Positions 9,210 through 18,680 are shown, counted from the first letter of the stretch. The stretch is 59,189 nt of DNA from DATKOF01 sp035524795 (GCA_035524795.1 DATKOF010000030.1:1-59189), one strand, 5' to 3'. The notes: a model not told the origin generated them from the letters alone. Program-made: numbers and translations.

Positions 9210-10349
9210 ATGCGCGTTCGCCGCTGGGACATTTTCTGCAGGATCATCGATAACTACGGCGATGCCGGCGTGTGCTGGCGGCTCGCGCGCAGCCTTGCAC
9301 GCGAACACGGCCAGCAGGTGCGGTTGTGGGTCGATGCGCTCGATGTCCTGCGCCGGTTGAACCCGGCGATCGCCTCGGAATCCGCGCCGCAGCACTGCGA
9401 CGGCGTTGAAGTGCGACAGTGGAGTGCGCCCTTCCCCGGAATCGAACCGCACGACATCGTGGTCGAAACCTTCGGCTGCGATCTGCCGGACACTTTCGTT
9501 GCGGCAATGGCGGCGCGCAACCCGCCGCCGGTCTGGATCAATCTCGAATACCTTAGTGCGGAACACTGGGTCGAAGGCTGTCACCGCCTGCCGTCGCCGC
9601 ATCCGCGGCTGCCGCTGACCAAATATTTCTATTTCCCCGGTTTCACGCCGCGCACCGGCGGACTGCTGATCGAACGCGACCTGATCGCAGAGCGTGATGC
9701 ATTCCGCGGCGATCCCACCGCCGCGCTGTCCTTGTGGCGAACAATGGAGCTGCCCGCCCCTGCGCGCGACGAACTGCGCGTGTCGCTGTTCTGCTATCCG
9801 ACCGCGCCGGTCAACGCGCTGGCCGAAGCGTGGGCGCGCAGCGCGCGACCGGTGACCTGTCTCGTCCCCGACAGCGTGCCGGCGCCGGCCGCCGGCGGCA
9901 GCCTGAAAGTCCAGCCGATCCCGTTCCTGCCGCAGACCGACTACGACCGGCTGCTGTGGGCGTGCGATCTCAATTTCGTGCGCGGCGAGGATTCGTTCGT
10001 GCGCGCGCAACTGGCCGCCGTTCCGCTGGTATGGCAAATCTACCCGCGCCAGGACCGCGCGCACATGATCAAGCTGAAGGCTTTCCTCGACCTTTACTGC
10101 GTCCGGCTGCCGGCGGACGCCGCGGCCGCGCTGCGCAACTTCTGCGAGGCATGGAACGAGGGCGCCCTGCCGGTTGACCTGTGGCCGCCGCTGCTGCGCC
10201 ATCTGGACACGCTGAAGTCCCATGCCGGACAGTGGGCTGGCCGGCTCACGCAATTGAACGATCTTGCCGCAGGGCTGGTCGAATTCGCCGAAGAACGGCT
10301 ACAATACGCGCCTTTTAAAATACCGCTTACGAAACAGGAACTGTCATGA
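9210..10349 (+). CDS. earP: EF-P arginine rhamnosyltransferase EarP
   Basis: Inverting GT-B glycosyltransferase that moves rhamnose from dTDP-beta-L-rhamnose to an arginine of elongation factor P. The N-terminus shows the family motif DNYGDAGVCWR with Asp14 and Asp18, matching the catalytic aspartates. The C-terminal domain has RGEDSFVRAQ with Glu260. The 379-residue length is typical. The start has no Shine-Dalgarno sequence and follows a T-run by four bases, but homologues begin at this point. The stop overlaps efp by ATGA, as expected for an enzyme and its substrate. Confidence 0.95.
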   Translation: MRVRRWDIFCRIIDNYGDAGVCWRLARSLAREHGQQVRLWVDALDVLRRLNPAIASESAPQHCDGVEVRQWSAPFPGIEPHDIVVETFGCDLPDTFVAAMAARNPPPVWINLEYLSAEHWVEGCHRLPSPHPRLPLTKYFYFPGFTPRTGGLLIERDLIAERDAFRGDPTAALSLWRTMELPAPARDELRVSLFCYPTAPVNALAEAWARSARPVTCLVPDSVPAPAAGGSLKVQPIPFLPQTDYDRLLWACDLNFVRGEDSFVRAQLAAVPLVWQIYPRQDRAHMIKLKAFLDLYCVRLPADAAAALRNFCEAWNEGALPVDLWPPLLRHLDTLKSHAGQWAGRLTQLNDLAAGLVEFAEERLQYAPFKIPLTKQELS

Positions 10350-10906
10350 AACTGGCTCAGGAACTCCGCGCCGGCAACGTCATCATGGTCGGCAAGGACC
10401 CGATGGTGGTGCTCAAGGCCGAATACAGCAAGGGCGGCCGCAACGCCGCCGTGGTCAAGATGAAGCTCCAGAATCTGTTCACCGGGGGCAATACCGAAAC
10501 GGTGTACAAGGCCGACGAAAAATTCGACGTGCTGACACTCGAACGCAAGGAAGTCACCTACTCCTACCACAGCGACCCGAACTACGTGTTCATGGACGCC
10601 GACTTCAACCAGCACGAAATCGGCAAGGACAGCATGGGCGACGCGCTCAACTATCTGGAAGACGGGATGGAAGGCGAAATCGTGCTTTACGAAGGCAAGC
10701 CGATCTCGATCGAAATCCCGCAGACGCTGGTGCGCGAAATCGCCTATACCGAACCGGCGGTGCGCGGCGACACCTCGGGCAAGGTGCTGAAACCGGCCAA
10801 ACTGAAGACCGGCTTCGAAGTGCAGGTGCCGCTGTTCTGCTCGACCGGCGACAGGATCGAAATCGACACCCGCACCGGCGAATACCGCAACCGCGTCAAA
10901 GGCTGA
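10346..10906 (+). CDS. efp: Elongation factor P, rhamnosylated type
   Basis: EF-P relieves ribosome stalling at polyproline. The 186 residues show the three-domain pattern, ending with FCSTGDRIEIDTRTGEYRNRVKG. The tip loop reads EYSKGGRNAAVVK with Arg at position 32, the residue modified by EarP, where EpmA-type bacteria have Lys. The start is translationally coupled to earP. Polyproline targets visible in the window include the VPPNQVPAP stretch of the PpiC-like chaperone and proline-rich linkers in sucB and acnA. Confidence 0.97.
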   Translation: MKLAQELRAGNVIMVGKDPMVVLKAEYSKGGRNAAVVKMKLQNLFTGGNTETVYKADEKFDVLTLERKEVTYSYHSDPNYVFMDADFNQHEIGKDSMGDALNYLEDGMEGEIVLYEGKPISIEIPQTLVREIAYTEPAVRGDTSGKVLKPAKLKTGFEVQVPLFCSTGDRIEIDTRTGEYRNRVKG

Positions 10907-10956
10907 ACGCGCCGCTCAAACCGTAGTGGAAGGCGGCTTGCCCGCTCCGCATCGTC

Positions 10957-11238
10957 TCACGGGGACGGCGCAGTCCTCAGGGTCGGCGACGGCGTAACCG
11001 GAGCGACTGGAGCCACAGATGACGCCGGCGGGGTCGTTGCCTGCGGCGCCGGCGGGCGCAGATGCATCGGCTTCGCGTTGTCCTGCAGCACGCAATCCCT
11101 GGAATTGGAATCGACTTTGCGGTCCATGCAATCCGGATTGGAGTCGAACGGCGAACCGTTATTGGTATTGACATCGTCGGCTGCGCAGGCAATCCGCCCT
11201 ATTCCCAGCAACAGCAGTGCCAACAGGTAAGTTCTCAT
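10957..11238 (-). CDS. Small secreted protein with proline-rich tail, unknown function
   Basis: A 93-residue frame with a strong AGGAGG five bases before the chosen ATG at 11238; an ATG at 11241 is the only close alternative. The signal peptide (MRTYLLALLLLGIGRIACA, cleavage before ADD) is clear. The mature part carries two cysteines in a DSNPDC...DSNSRDC repeat-like segment, then a tail rich in Pro, Thr, Ala and Val. No family is recognised. The tail could span peptidoglycan or be unstructured. It stands alone on the minus strand between efp and the ybjQ-like gene. Confidence 0.6.
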   Translation of the reverse strand: MRTYLLALLLLGIGRIACAADDVNTNNGSPFDSNPDCMDRKVDSNSRDCVLQDNAKPMHLRPPAPQATTPPASSVAPVAPVTPSPTLRTAPSP

Positions 11239-11360
11239 CATTGCCTCCTTCTTGTAAGACTCCCGGTCTGGAAGGTGGTTCGCGCGAAAATCCCGATTTG
11301 ACGACGGCGAATTTTGCAGCGTAGAGTGAGCGCCGCAAAACAACGATAAGGGAGAACCGC

Positions 11361-11693
11361 ATGGTCCACACGATGACCACCACCGCTTTCGAACTGCCCG
11401 GCTATAAAATCGCCCGCAATCTCGGCCTGGTGCGCGGCATCATCGTGCGCTCGCGCTCGGTGGTCGGCTCGATCGGCGCCGGTCTGCAAAGCCTGCTCGG
11501 CGGCAATATCACCCTGTTGACCGAACTCTGCGAAACCGCGCGCAATGACGCCTACGAACTAATGATCGAACACGCGGAACAGCTCGGCGCCAATGCCGTG
11601 ATCGGTGTCCGCTACGATGCGACCGAGGTCATGGCGGGTACTACGGAAGTTTTGTGCTACGGGACTGCAGTGGTGGTACAGCCGACACCCTAA
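11361..11693 (+). CDS. ybjQ: YbjQ/UPF0145 family protein
   Basis: A 110-residue cytoplasmic protein of the UPF0145 family (sometimes called heavy-metal-binding domain). Characteristic segments are NLGLVRGIIVRSRSVVGSIGAGLQSLLGGNI, the helix ETARNDAYELMIEHAEQLGANAVIGVRYDATE and the terminal CYGTAVVV strand. Length and start agree with homologues; GGGAG precedes the ATG. These proteins form barrel-like pentamers in known structures, but their biological role is not established. No operon partner is obvious. Confidence 0.88.
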   Translation: MVHTMTTTAFELPGYKIARNLGLVRGIIVRSRSVVGSIGAGLQSLLGGNITLLTELCETARNDAYELMIEHAEQLGANAVIGVRYDATEVMAGTTEVLCYGTAVVVQPTP

Positions 11694-11744
11694 AAACGGA
11701 TTGCGATAAATGTCATTTCGTAATTCTATTTCGCGTTAGGTGGA

Positions 11745-12191
11745 ATGGTCGTGAACAAATGGAAATTGTTGCGTGTTGGGTTAATTTCGTTTGTGGCCTT
11801 GTCCTCATTTTTAGTACCACTAGGGCCGCAGGCAAAGCCATCAATTGATTGGAGCACATTGGCCATTATTTTCCTGTTTATTCCGATTGGGCTTCTCTTT
11901 GTGATCGGCATACAGGCAATCAATCCTATGTCTGCAAAGGTATGGCACAAGCCTAATTGGAATCTAAATCCGATGAATTTTAAAGACCCGGTTCAGTTTT
12001 TTCACCTTGGCGCATATGTAATGCTTGCGCAGGGTATCGTGACCTTGTGTCGTATTTCTTTCTCTAACGTACTGTTTTACCCAGAGGCATTGTTGCCAAT
12101 AGTCATGGGAGTTGGCATGTTGTTTGGGATACAGATTGTTATGCTTGTATTTAGGAAGAAATATAGTGAATATACCTCTGACCACTCATAA
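11745..12191 (+). CDS. Low-GC orphan integral membrane protein
   Basis: A 148-residue protein with four predicted membrane helices (about 10-27, 37-59, 84-106 and 115-136) and a basic C-terminus (FRKKYSEYTSDHS). Its base composition is clearly more AT-rich than every neighbour, with codons such as TTA, ATT and AAT common, suggesting recent acquisition. AGGTGG ends one base before the ATG but is seven bases from an in-frame GTG at 11751, which may be the true start. I do not recognise a family. It sits alone between ybjQ and the convergent zapE. Confidence 0.65.
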   Translation: MVVNKWKLLRVGLISFVALSSFLVPLGPQAKPSIDWSTLAIIFLFIPIGLLFVIGIQAINPMSAKVWHKPNWNLNPMNFKDPVQFFHLGAYVMLAQGIVTLCRISFSNVLFYPEALLPIVMGVGMLFGIQIVMLVFRKKYSEYTSDHS

Positions 12192-12219
12192 TCGTTAGGA
12201 TATATTTCCGTTTGCCGCA

Positions 12220-13326
12220 TCACGCAAGATGCGGTTGCCCCAGATAGTCGCGGCTTTGCATCTCAGTCAGCCGGCTTACCGTGCATTCGAATTCCTCTCC
12301 CCCAGCATTTACACATAGTTCCTGCGGCACTGCCTCAGCCGAGGCGATCAGCTTGACGCGCCGGTCGTAGAACTCATCGATCATCCACACAAAGCGCTGC
12401 AGGCGGTCGGCCTGCGCCGGCGTGAAGCGCGGGATGCCGGACACGATCACCGTGTGGTAGCGCCGCGCGAGTTCGATGTAGTCGGGCTTGCCGCGCCCTG
12501 CCCCGCACAGCGTTTCGAAATCGAACCAGACGATGCCCTGCGCGTGGCTGCGCGCCGCGAGCGACCGGCCGTCGATTTCGATTTCGCCACCGCCGTTCAT
12601 GGCGTGGCGCGCAACGCCGAGGAACGCGCGTTCAAGCGCGCGGTCGGCGCCGCCGAGGTGATAGACGCCCGCGCTTTCGAGCGCGCGCAGCCGATAGTCG
12701 ATACCGTCGTCCACCAGCACGACGTCGGAGTGCCGTTCGATCAGTTCGATTGCGGGCAGGAAGCGCGCGCGCTGCAGGCCGTCGCGGTACAGCTCCTTCG
12801 GCGGCTGGTTCGAGGTTGCGACCAGCACCGTGCCGCGCTCGAACAACGCTTCCAGCAGACGGCCGAGCAGCATCGCGTCGGCAATGTCGGCGACATGGAA
12901 TTCATCGAGGCAGATCAGGCGCGCGCGTTTAGCCAGATCGTATGCAATCGCAGACAATGGGTCGCTCTCGCCCTGCCGCTGCGCAAGCTGATGGTGGATG
13001 TGCTGCATGAAGCGGTGAAAATGAATGCGTTCCTTGCTGACCGGCAGCGCGCAGCCGAAGAAGCTGTCCATCAGGAAACTCTTGCCGCGGCCGGCGCGCC
13101 CCCACAGATAGAGGCCGGTCACCGGACGCTTGCGCATGAAGCGCCGCAGCAGCGGTTTCGGTCTGGCGCGTTCGACCAGATCGTCGTAGAGACGCCGGAA
13201 ATGATCGAGCGCTTCGAGCTGTGTGGCATCGAGATCGAAACCGTGCTGGCGCGCGTGGCCGCGCATCCAGCGCGCGAAGTCGGCGCCGTCGCGCAGCCGC
13301 GGTCCGTGTACCGCCGGAACGTCCAT
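12220..13326 (-). CDS. zapE: Cell division ATPase ZapE (AFG1 family)
   Basis: Inner-membrane-associated ATPase that modulates Z-ring stability; AFG1 relatives act on mitochondrial proteins. Walker A is GRAGRGKS, Walker B region LICLDEFHVADIADAM, with the family tract VATSNQPPKELYRDGLQRARFLPAI and C-terminal IDEFYDRRVKL. I set the ATG at 13326; a TTG at 13341 overlapping the sucB stop (TTGA) would add five residues. It follows sucA-sucB in the position where many betaproteobacteria have lpd and then zapE; lpd is absent here. Confidence 0.9.
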   Translation of the reverse strand: MDVPAVHGPRLRDGADFARWMRGHARQHGFDLDATQLEALDHFRRLYDDLVERARPKPLLRRFMRKRPVTGLYLWGRAGRGKSFLMDSFFGCALPVSKERIHFHRFMQHIHHQLAQRQGESDPLSAIAYDLAKRARLICLDEFHVADIADAMLLGRLLEALFERGTVLVATSNQPPKELYRDGLQRARFLPAIELIERHSDVVLVDDGIDYRLRALESAGVYHLGGADRALERAFLGVARHAMNGGGEIEIDGRSLAARSHAQGIVWFDFETLCGAGRGKPDYIELARRYHTVIVSGIPRFTPAQADRLQRFVWMIDEFYDRRVKLIASAEAVPQELCVNAGGEEFECTVSRLTEMQSRDYLGQPHLA

Positions 13327-13337
13327 CGCAGGGGAAA

Positions 13338-14516
13338 TCAAATTTCGAGCAACAGCCGCGCCGGGTCTTCGAGCGCTTCCTTGATCGCGACCAGGAACAG
13401 CACCGCTTCGCGCCCGTCGATGATACGGTGATCGTAGGACAGCGCGAGATAGGTCATCGGCCGAGCGACGATGCGGCCATCCTCGACCACCGGCCGTTCC
13501 TTGATCGCGTGCACGCCGAGGATCGCGCTCTGTGGCGGGTTGATGATCGGCGTCGACAGCAGCGAGCCGAACACACCGCCGTTGGAGATCGTGAAGGTGC
13601 CGCCCGCCAGTTCCTCGAGGTCGAGTTTGCCGTCGCGCGCGCGCGCGCCGAAGTCGGCGATCCGGCGCTCGATGTCGGCCAGCGACAGGCGGTCGGCGTC
13701 GCGCAGCACCGGCACCACCAGCCCGCGCGGCGTGCTGACCGCAACGCCGATGTCGTAATAGCCGTGGTAGATGATGTCGTTGCCGTCGACCGAAGCGTTG
13801 ACGATCGTGTATTCCTTCAGCGCGGCAACTGCGGCCTTGACGAAGAACGACATGAAGCCGAGCTTGACGCCGTGTTCCTGCTCGAACTTTTCCTTGTAAC
13901 GGTTGCGGATGTCGATCACCGGCTGCATGTTGGCTTCGTTGAACGTGGTCAGCATCGCGGTCGTCTGCTGCGACTGCACCAGGCGTTCGGCGATGCGCGC
14001 GCGCAGCCGGCTCATCGGCACGCGCTGCTCGGGGCGCTCGCCGGCGGATGCCGTTGGCGCCGCTGGCGCGCGTTTCGGTAGCGGCGCGGGGGGCGGCACC
14101 GCGGCGATCTTCGGCGTCGGCTTCACCGCCGGTTTCGATTCGGGCAGCGGCAGCACTTCCGCTTTGGCCGGGCGTTCAACGCTGACAACTTTGTTTTCAG
14201 ATGGCTTGCCCGGCGGCGCTGTTTCCTTCGCGGCTTTGGGTGTTTCGGGTTTGGCCGCAGCCGCCTTGCCGGCCTTGGCCTCGGTATCGATCGTCGCGAT
14301 CACTTCGCCGCTGCCGACCGCGCTGCCGTCGCCCTTGACGATGCTGACCAGCACGCCGGATTCCGGCGCCGGCGTTTCCAGCACCACTTTGTCGGTTTCG
14401 ATGTCCACCAGGTTTTCGTCGCGCTTGACCGCGTCGCCGACCTGCCTGTGCCACGTCACCAGCATCGCTTCCGACACCGATTCCGATAACTGCGGCACTT
14501 TGACTTCGATCAGCAT
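13338..14516 (-). CDS. sucB: 2-oxoglutarate dehydrogenase E2, dihydrolipoyl succinyltransferase
   Basis: Core subunit of the 2-oxoglutarate dehydrogenase complex, passing the succinyl group to CoA. The N-terminal lipoyl domain carries DIETDKVVLE with the lipoylated Lys near residue 43. An Ala/Pro/Lys linker follows (about 80-160), then the E1/E3-binding domain (RVPMSRLRARIAERL) and the catalytic domain ending in SYDHRIIDGREAV, with the His/Asp active site. The 392 residues are normal. The gene starts 13 bases after sucA. There is one lipoyl domain. The partner E3 gene is not adjacent. Confidence 0.95.
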   Translation of the reverse strand: MLIEVKVPQLSESVSEAMLVTWHRQVGDAVKRDENLVDIETDKVVLETPAPESGVLVSIVKGDGSAVGSGEVIATIDTEAKAGKAAAAKPETPKAAKETAPPGKPSENKVVSVERPAKAEVLPLPESKPAVKPTPKIAAVPPPAPLPKRAPAAPTASAGERPEQRVPMSRLRARIAERLVQSQQTTAMLTTFNEANMQPVIDIRNRYKEKFEQEHGVKLGFMSFFVKAAVAALKEYTIVNASVDGNDIIYHGYYDIGVAVSTPRGLVVPVLRDADRLSLADIERRIADFGARARDGKLDLEELAGGTFTISNGGVFGSLLSTPIINPPQSAILGVHAIKERPVVEDGRIVARPMTYLALSYDHRIIDGREAVLFLVAIKEALEDPARLLLEI

Positions 14517-14529
14517 CGCGACATCCCCG

Positions 14530-17385
14530 TCAGAACGTGCCGTCGGCGCGCGACTCGGCGCCGGCGGTCAGGGCAATGCCGACCAGTTCGCGCTGCTGCC
14601 TGTCGTGCAGCGACTTGTAGCCGGGCGCCGGCGATGCCGATGAATCGCGCCCCGCGTAGATCAGCTTCTGGTGCGGCAGCAGGTGGCGCAGCAGATAGTG
14701 CTGGATGCGATGCCATGCGCCCTGATTGCGCGGTTCCTCCTGGCACCAGACCACCTCGCGCGCGTGGCGGTAGCGCTCGACCGCCGCCCTGAAAAGATCG
14801 TGCGGAAAAGGATAGAGCTGCGCGATGCGCACCAGCGGCAGATTGGCGATGCCGCGCGCGCGGCGTTCGGCGCGCAGATCATAATAGACCTTGCCGCTGC
14901 AGAAGATGATGCGCTCGACTTTTTCAGCGTCGATCCCGGCCGCGTCCCAGTCCTCGTTGACCGGTTTGAAGTTGTCGTTCGCGAATTCTTCGAGCGGCGA
15001 TATCGCTTCCTTGTGGCGCAGAATGCTCTTCGGCGAGAAGATCACCAGCGGCTTGCGGTACGGCCGCACCATCTGCCGCCGCAGCAGATAGTACATCTGC
15101 ACCGGCGTCGCCGGCACGCATACCTGCATGTTGTGGTCGGCGCACAGCTGCAGAAAACGTTCGATGCGTCCCGACGAGTGCTCGGGCCCGGCTCCCTCGT
15201 AGCCGTGCGGCAGCATCATCACCAGCCCGCACAGGCGGTCCCATTTGACCTCTCCCGACGCGATGAACTGGTCGATCACGACCTGCGCGCCGTTGGCGAA
15301 ATCGCCGTACTGCGCTTCCCACACCACCAGCTCGTTCGGTTCCGACGTCGTGTAGCCGTACTCGAAACCGAGCACCGCTTCTTCCGACAGCAGCGAATCG
15401 ATGATCACGAAATCGCCCTGGTTGGGGCCGACGTGCTGGAGCGGAACATAGGTGCCCTGGTCCCAGCGTTCGCGGTTCTGGTCGTGCAGCACCGCGTGGC
15501 GGTGGAAGAATGTGCCGCGCCCGACGTCCTGTCCCGAAATGCGCACCGAATAACCGGCGTCGAGCAGCGTTGCATAGGCGAGCGTCTCGGCCATGCCCCA
15601 GTCGAGCGGCAGTTTGTTCTCGGCCATCAGTCGGCGGTCGGCCATGATCTTCTCGACGCGCGGATGGAGCTTGAAGCTTTCGGGCACCGCACTGACCTTG
15701 CGCGCCAGTTGCTGCAGCTTGTCGAGCGGCAGCCGGGTGTCGTCGTTCTCGTTCCATTTGGTGCCCTTGAACTTCTTCCAGTCGACCGCGTACGGGATTT
15801 TGTAATCCGCGATCACCGAACGGTTGGTCTGGCCGCCGCCGTCGAGCGCCTCACGATAGCGCTTGACCATCGCGTCGGCTTCCTCCGGCCCGATCACGCC
15901 CGTCGCGGCCAGCCGTTCGGCATAGATCTGCCGCGCGGTCGGCAGCTCGCGGATTTTCTTGTACATCAGCGGCTGCGTCACCATCGGCTCGTCCTGCTCG
16001 TTGTGGCCGAGCCGGCGGTAGCAGACGAGGTCGATCACGACGTCCTTGTGGAAATGCATCCTGAAATCGAGCGCGAGCGCAGTCGCGAAACACACCGCTT
16101 CCGGATCGTCGCCGTTGACGTGGAAAATCGGCACGCCAAGCATCTTCGACACGTCGGTGCAGTAGATCGTCGAGCGCGTGTCGCGCGGGTCGGAAGTGGT
16201 GAAGCCGATCTGGTTGTTGATCACGATGTGCACGGTGCCGCCGGTGCCGAAACCGCGCGTCTGCGCCAGGTTCAGCGTCTCCATCACGATGCCCTGCCCC
16301 GAGTATGAGGCGTCGCCGTGGATCAATACCGGCAGCACCTGATCGCCGGTCTTGTCGCGCCGCCGGTGCTGGCGCGCGCGCACCGAACCTTCGACCACCG
16401 GGTTGACGACCTCGAGGTGCGACGGGTTGAACGCCAGCGAGATATGCAGCGGTCCGCCGGCGGTCGCAACGTCGGACGAAAAACCGTCGTGGTACTTGAC
16501 GTCGCCGGCCAGCGTCGCGCTTTCGTGCCTGTCCTCGAATTCGGAAAACAGGTCTTTCGGCAGTTTGCCGAGAATGTTGACCAGCACGTTGAGGCGGCCG
16601 CGGTGCGCCATCCCGATCACGACCTCCTGCACGCCGGCGCCGCCGGCGCGCTGCAGCAGATGGTCGAGCATCGGAATCAGGCTGTCGCCGCCTTCCAGCG
16701 AGAAACGGGTCTGACCGACATAGCGCGTGTGCAGATGGCGTTCGAGCGTTTCCGCCGCAGTCAGGCGTTCAAGGATGTATTTCCTGAACGTGGCGTCGTA
16801 GGCCGGCGTTGAGCGCACCGGCTCCAGCCGTTCGCGGATCCAGCGCCGGATCGGCATGTCGGCGATATAGGTGTACTCGACGCCGAGCGTGCGGCAATAG
16901 GTGTCCTTCAGCAACTGCACGATGTCGGCGAGCTTCAGGCGGCGCGGGCCGGCCAGCGTGCCGGTGTCGAATTCGGTCTGCATGTCGGCGTCGCCGAGGC
17001 CGTAGAAACCGAGCTCGAGTTCGGGAATGTACGGTTTTTCCTGCCGGTTCAGCGGATCGATCACGGCGTGACGCACGCCGAGCGAACGGTAAGCGCTGAT
17101 CAGCTGCCACACACCGTACTGTTTTGCAGCGGACGGGGTCGGAGCGGCCGCCAGCACACTGCCCGCAATGCGCGGCTGGCGCGCAAGCGCGGCGAAGCGC
17201 GCGCGGATCGGCGCATGCGCGACGTCGCGCGCGCCGCCGTCGAGCTTCTGCAATTCATCGAAATAGGCGCGCCAGCGCGGCTCGACCACGGCCGGGTCGT
17301 CGAGATAGCGCTCATAAAGCGCTTCGATGAAGGATGCGTTGGCCCCCGCCAGATACGAGGTGCCCTGGGCTTCCCGGTACAGCAT
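14530..17385 (-). CDS. sucA: 2-oxoglutarate dehydrogenase E1 component
   Basis: Thiamine-diphosphate enzyme that decarboxylates 2-oxoglutarate and reductively succinylates E2. The true start is the ATG at 17385 (MLYREAQGTSYLAGAN), two bases after the gltA stop, giving 951 residues. Landmarks include IGMAHRGRLNVLVNILGK, HGDASYSGQGIVMETLNLAQ, the thiamine-diphosphate motif VNGDDPEAVCFATALALDFRMHFHKDVVIDLVCYRRLGHNE (split here by description only), and the C-terminal PRNQGAWHRIQHYL. It is translationally close to gltA and sucB, so these three are probably co-expressed. Confidence 0.96.
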   Translation of the reverse strand: MLYREAQGTSYLAGANASFIEALYERYLDDPAVVEPRWRAYFDELQKLDGGARDVAHAPIRARFAALARQPRIAGSVLAAAPTPSAAKQYGVWQLISAYRSLGVRHAVIDPLNRQEKPYIPELELGFYGLGDADMQTEFDTGTLAGPRRLKLADIVQLLKDTYCRTLGVEYTYIADMPIRRWIRERLEPVRSTPAYDATFRKYILERLTAAETLERHLHTRYVGQTRFSLEGGDSLIPMLDHLLQRAGGAGVQEVVIGMAHRGRLNVLVNILGKLPKDLFSEFEDRHESATLAGDVKYHDGFSSDVATAGGPLHISLAFNPSHLEVVNPVVEGSVRARQHRRRDKTGDQVLPVLIHGDASYSGQGIVMETLNLAQTRGFGTGGTVHIVINNQIGFTTSDPRDTRSTIYCTDVSKMLGVPIFHVNGDDPEAVCFATALALDFRMHFHKDVVIDLVCYRRLGHNEQDEPMVTQPLMYKKIRELPTARQIYAERLAATGVIGPEEADAMVKRYREALDGGGQTNRSVIADYKIPYAVDWKKFKGTKWNENDDTRLPLDKLQQLARKVSAVPESFKLHPRVEKIMADRRLMAENKLPLDWGMAETLAYATLLDAGYSVRISGQDVGRGTFFHRHAVLHDQNRERWDQGTYVPLQHVGPNQGDFVIIDSLLSEEAVLGFEYGYTTSEPNELVVWEAQYGDFANGAQVVIDQFIASGEVKWDRLCGLVMMLPHGYEGAGPEHSSGRIERFLQLCADHNMQVCVPATPVQMYYLLRRQMVRPYRKPLVIFSPKSILRHKEAISPLEEFANDNFKPVNEDWDAAGIDAEKVERIIFCSGKVYYDLRAERRARGIANLPLVRIAQLYPFPHDLFRAAVERYRHAREVVWCQEEPRNQGAWHRIQHYLLRHLLPHQKLIYAGRDSSASPAPGYKSLHDRQQRELVGIALTAGAESRADGTF

Positions 17386-17387
17386 CG

Positions 17388-18680
17388 TTATTTGCGTCTG
17401 GCGATCGGCACGAAATCGCGCCGCGCAGGCCCGATATAGAGCTGGCGCGGGCGCGCGATCTTCTGGTCGGCATCGCCGACCATCTCGTTCCACTGCGCGA
17501 CCCAGCCGACGGTGCGCGCCAGCGCGAACATCGCGGTGAACATGCTGGTCGGAATGCCGATCGCCTTGTAGACGATGCCCGAATAGAAATCGACGTTCGG
17601 ATACAGCTTGCGCGACACGAAATAATCGTCCTCGAGCGCGATCTTTTCGAGTTTCAGCGCGAGCGCGAACAGCTTGTCGTCCTTGAGGTCGAGTTCTTCG
17701 AGCACCTCGTGGCAGGTCTTCTGGATCAGCCTGGCGCGCGGATCGTAGTTCTTGTAGACGCGGTGGCCGAAACCGTAGAGCACGGCCTCCTTGTTGCGCA
17801 CGCGCTCCACGTACTTGCCGATATGCGCGACATCGCCGATCTCGCCGAGCATCTTCAGCACTTCTTCGTTGGCGCCGCCGTGCGCCGGGCCCCACAGGCT
17901 GGCGATGCCGGCCGCGATGCAGGCGAACGGATTGGCGCCCGACGAGCCGGCGACGCGCACCGTCGAGGTCGAGGCGTTCTGTTCGTGGTCGGCGTGCAGG
18001 ATCAGGATGCGGTCGAGCGCGCGCGTGATGACCGGGTTCTGCACGTAGTCCTCGCACGGATTGCCGAACATCATGTGCAGGAAATTCTCGACGTACGACA
18101 GCGCGTTCTTCGGATACATGAACGGCATGCCGATGTTGTACTTGTAGCACATCGCGGCGATCGTCGGCACCTTGGCGACCAGCCGCGTCGCCGTCTTCTC
18201 ACGGTCGTCCGGGTTCTTGATGTCGAGCGCGTCATGATAGAACGCCGACAGCGCGCCGACCACGCCGCACATGACCGCCATCGGATGCGCGTCGCGGCGG
18301 AAGCCGGAGAAGAAGCGCACCAATTGCTCGTGCACCATCGTGTGATGCGTGATGTCGTCGATGAACGCCTTCAACTGCGCCGGCGTCGGCAATTCGCCGT
18401 GCAGGATCAGGTAGGCGACCTCGAGAAAATCGCAGTGCTCGGCGAGCTGCTCGATCGGATAGCCGCGGTACATCAGCACGCCCTCGTCGCCGTCGATGTA
18501 GGTGATTTTCGACAGGCAGCTCGCGGTCGAGATGAAGCCCGGATCGTAGGTGAACCTGCCGGTCTTGCCGTACAGCGTGCGGATGTCCACCACTTCGGGC
18601 CCGACCGTGCCGGACAATACCGGAAATTCGGCTTTCGAAGGATTGTCGCTGAAGGCAAGCGTCGCGCTTTTCTCGGCCAT
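17388..18680 (-). CDS. gltA: Citrate synthase (type II, hexameric family)
   Basis: Condenses acetyl-CoA with oxaloacetate. The 430 residues match the Gram-negative type, with the N-terminal extension VVDIRTLYGKTGRFTYDPGF. Active-site segments are LILHADHEQNASTS (His), WGPAHGGANE (His) and GFGHRVYKNYDPRA, plus DVDFYSGI-equivalent NVDFYSGIVY with Asp. The ATG at 18680 is chosen over an upstream TTG and has AAGGG nine bases before it. It follows sdhE after 36 bases and precedes sucA by two bases. Confidence 0.96.
   Translation of the reverse strand: MAEKSATLAFSDNPSKAEFPVLSGTVGPEVVDIRTLYGKTGRFTYDPGFISTASCLSKITYIDGDEGVLMYRGYPIEQLAEHCDFLEVAYLILHGELPTPAQLKAFIDDITHHTMVHEQLVRFFSGFRRDAHPMAVMCGVVGALSAFYHDALDIKNPDDREKTATRLVAKVPTIAAMCYKYNIGMPFMYPKNALSYVENFLHMMFGNPCEDYVQNPVITRALDRILILHADHEQNASTSTVRVAGSSGANPFACIAAGIASLWGPAHGGANEEVLKMLGEIGDVAHIGKYVERVRNKEAVLYGFGHRVYKNYDPRARLIQKTCHEVLEELDLKDDKLFALALKLEKIALEDDYFVSRKLYPNVDFYSGIVYKAIGIPTSMFTAMFALARTVGWVAQWNEMVGDADQKIARPRQLYIGPARRDFVPIARRK

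Noticed and set aside
11735..12200. Low-GC membrane gene flanked by GTTAGG on both sides, suggesting an integron cassette
   Set aside because: GTTAGGT at 11735 fits the core site, but 12194 reads GTTAGGA and there is no room for an attC stem or its RYYYAAC partner after the gene.
14530..18150. A 1206-residue sucA reading
   Set aside because: The extra residues come from an alternative frame of gltA; the normal E1 N-terminus begins at 17385.
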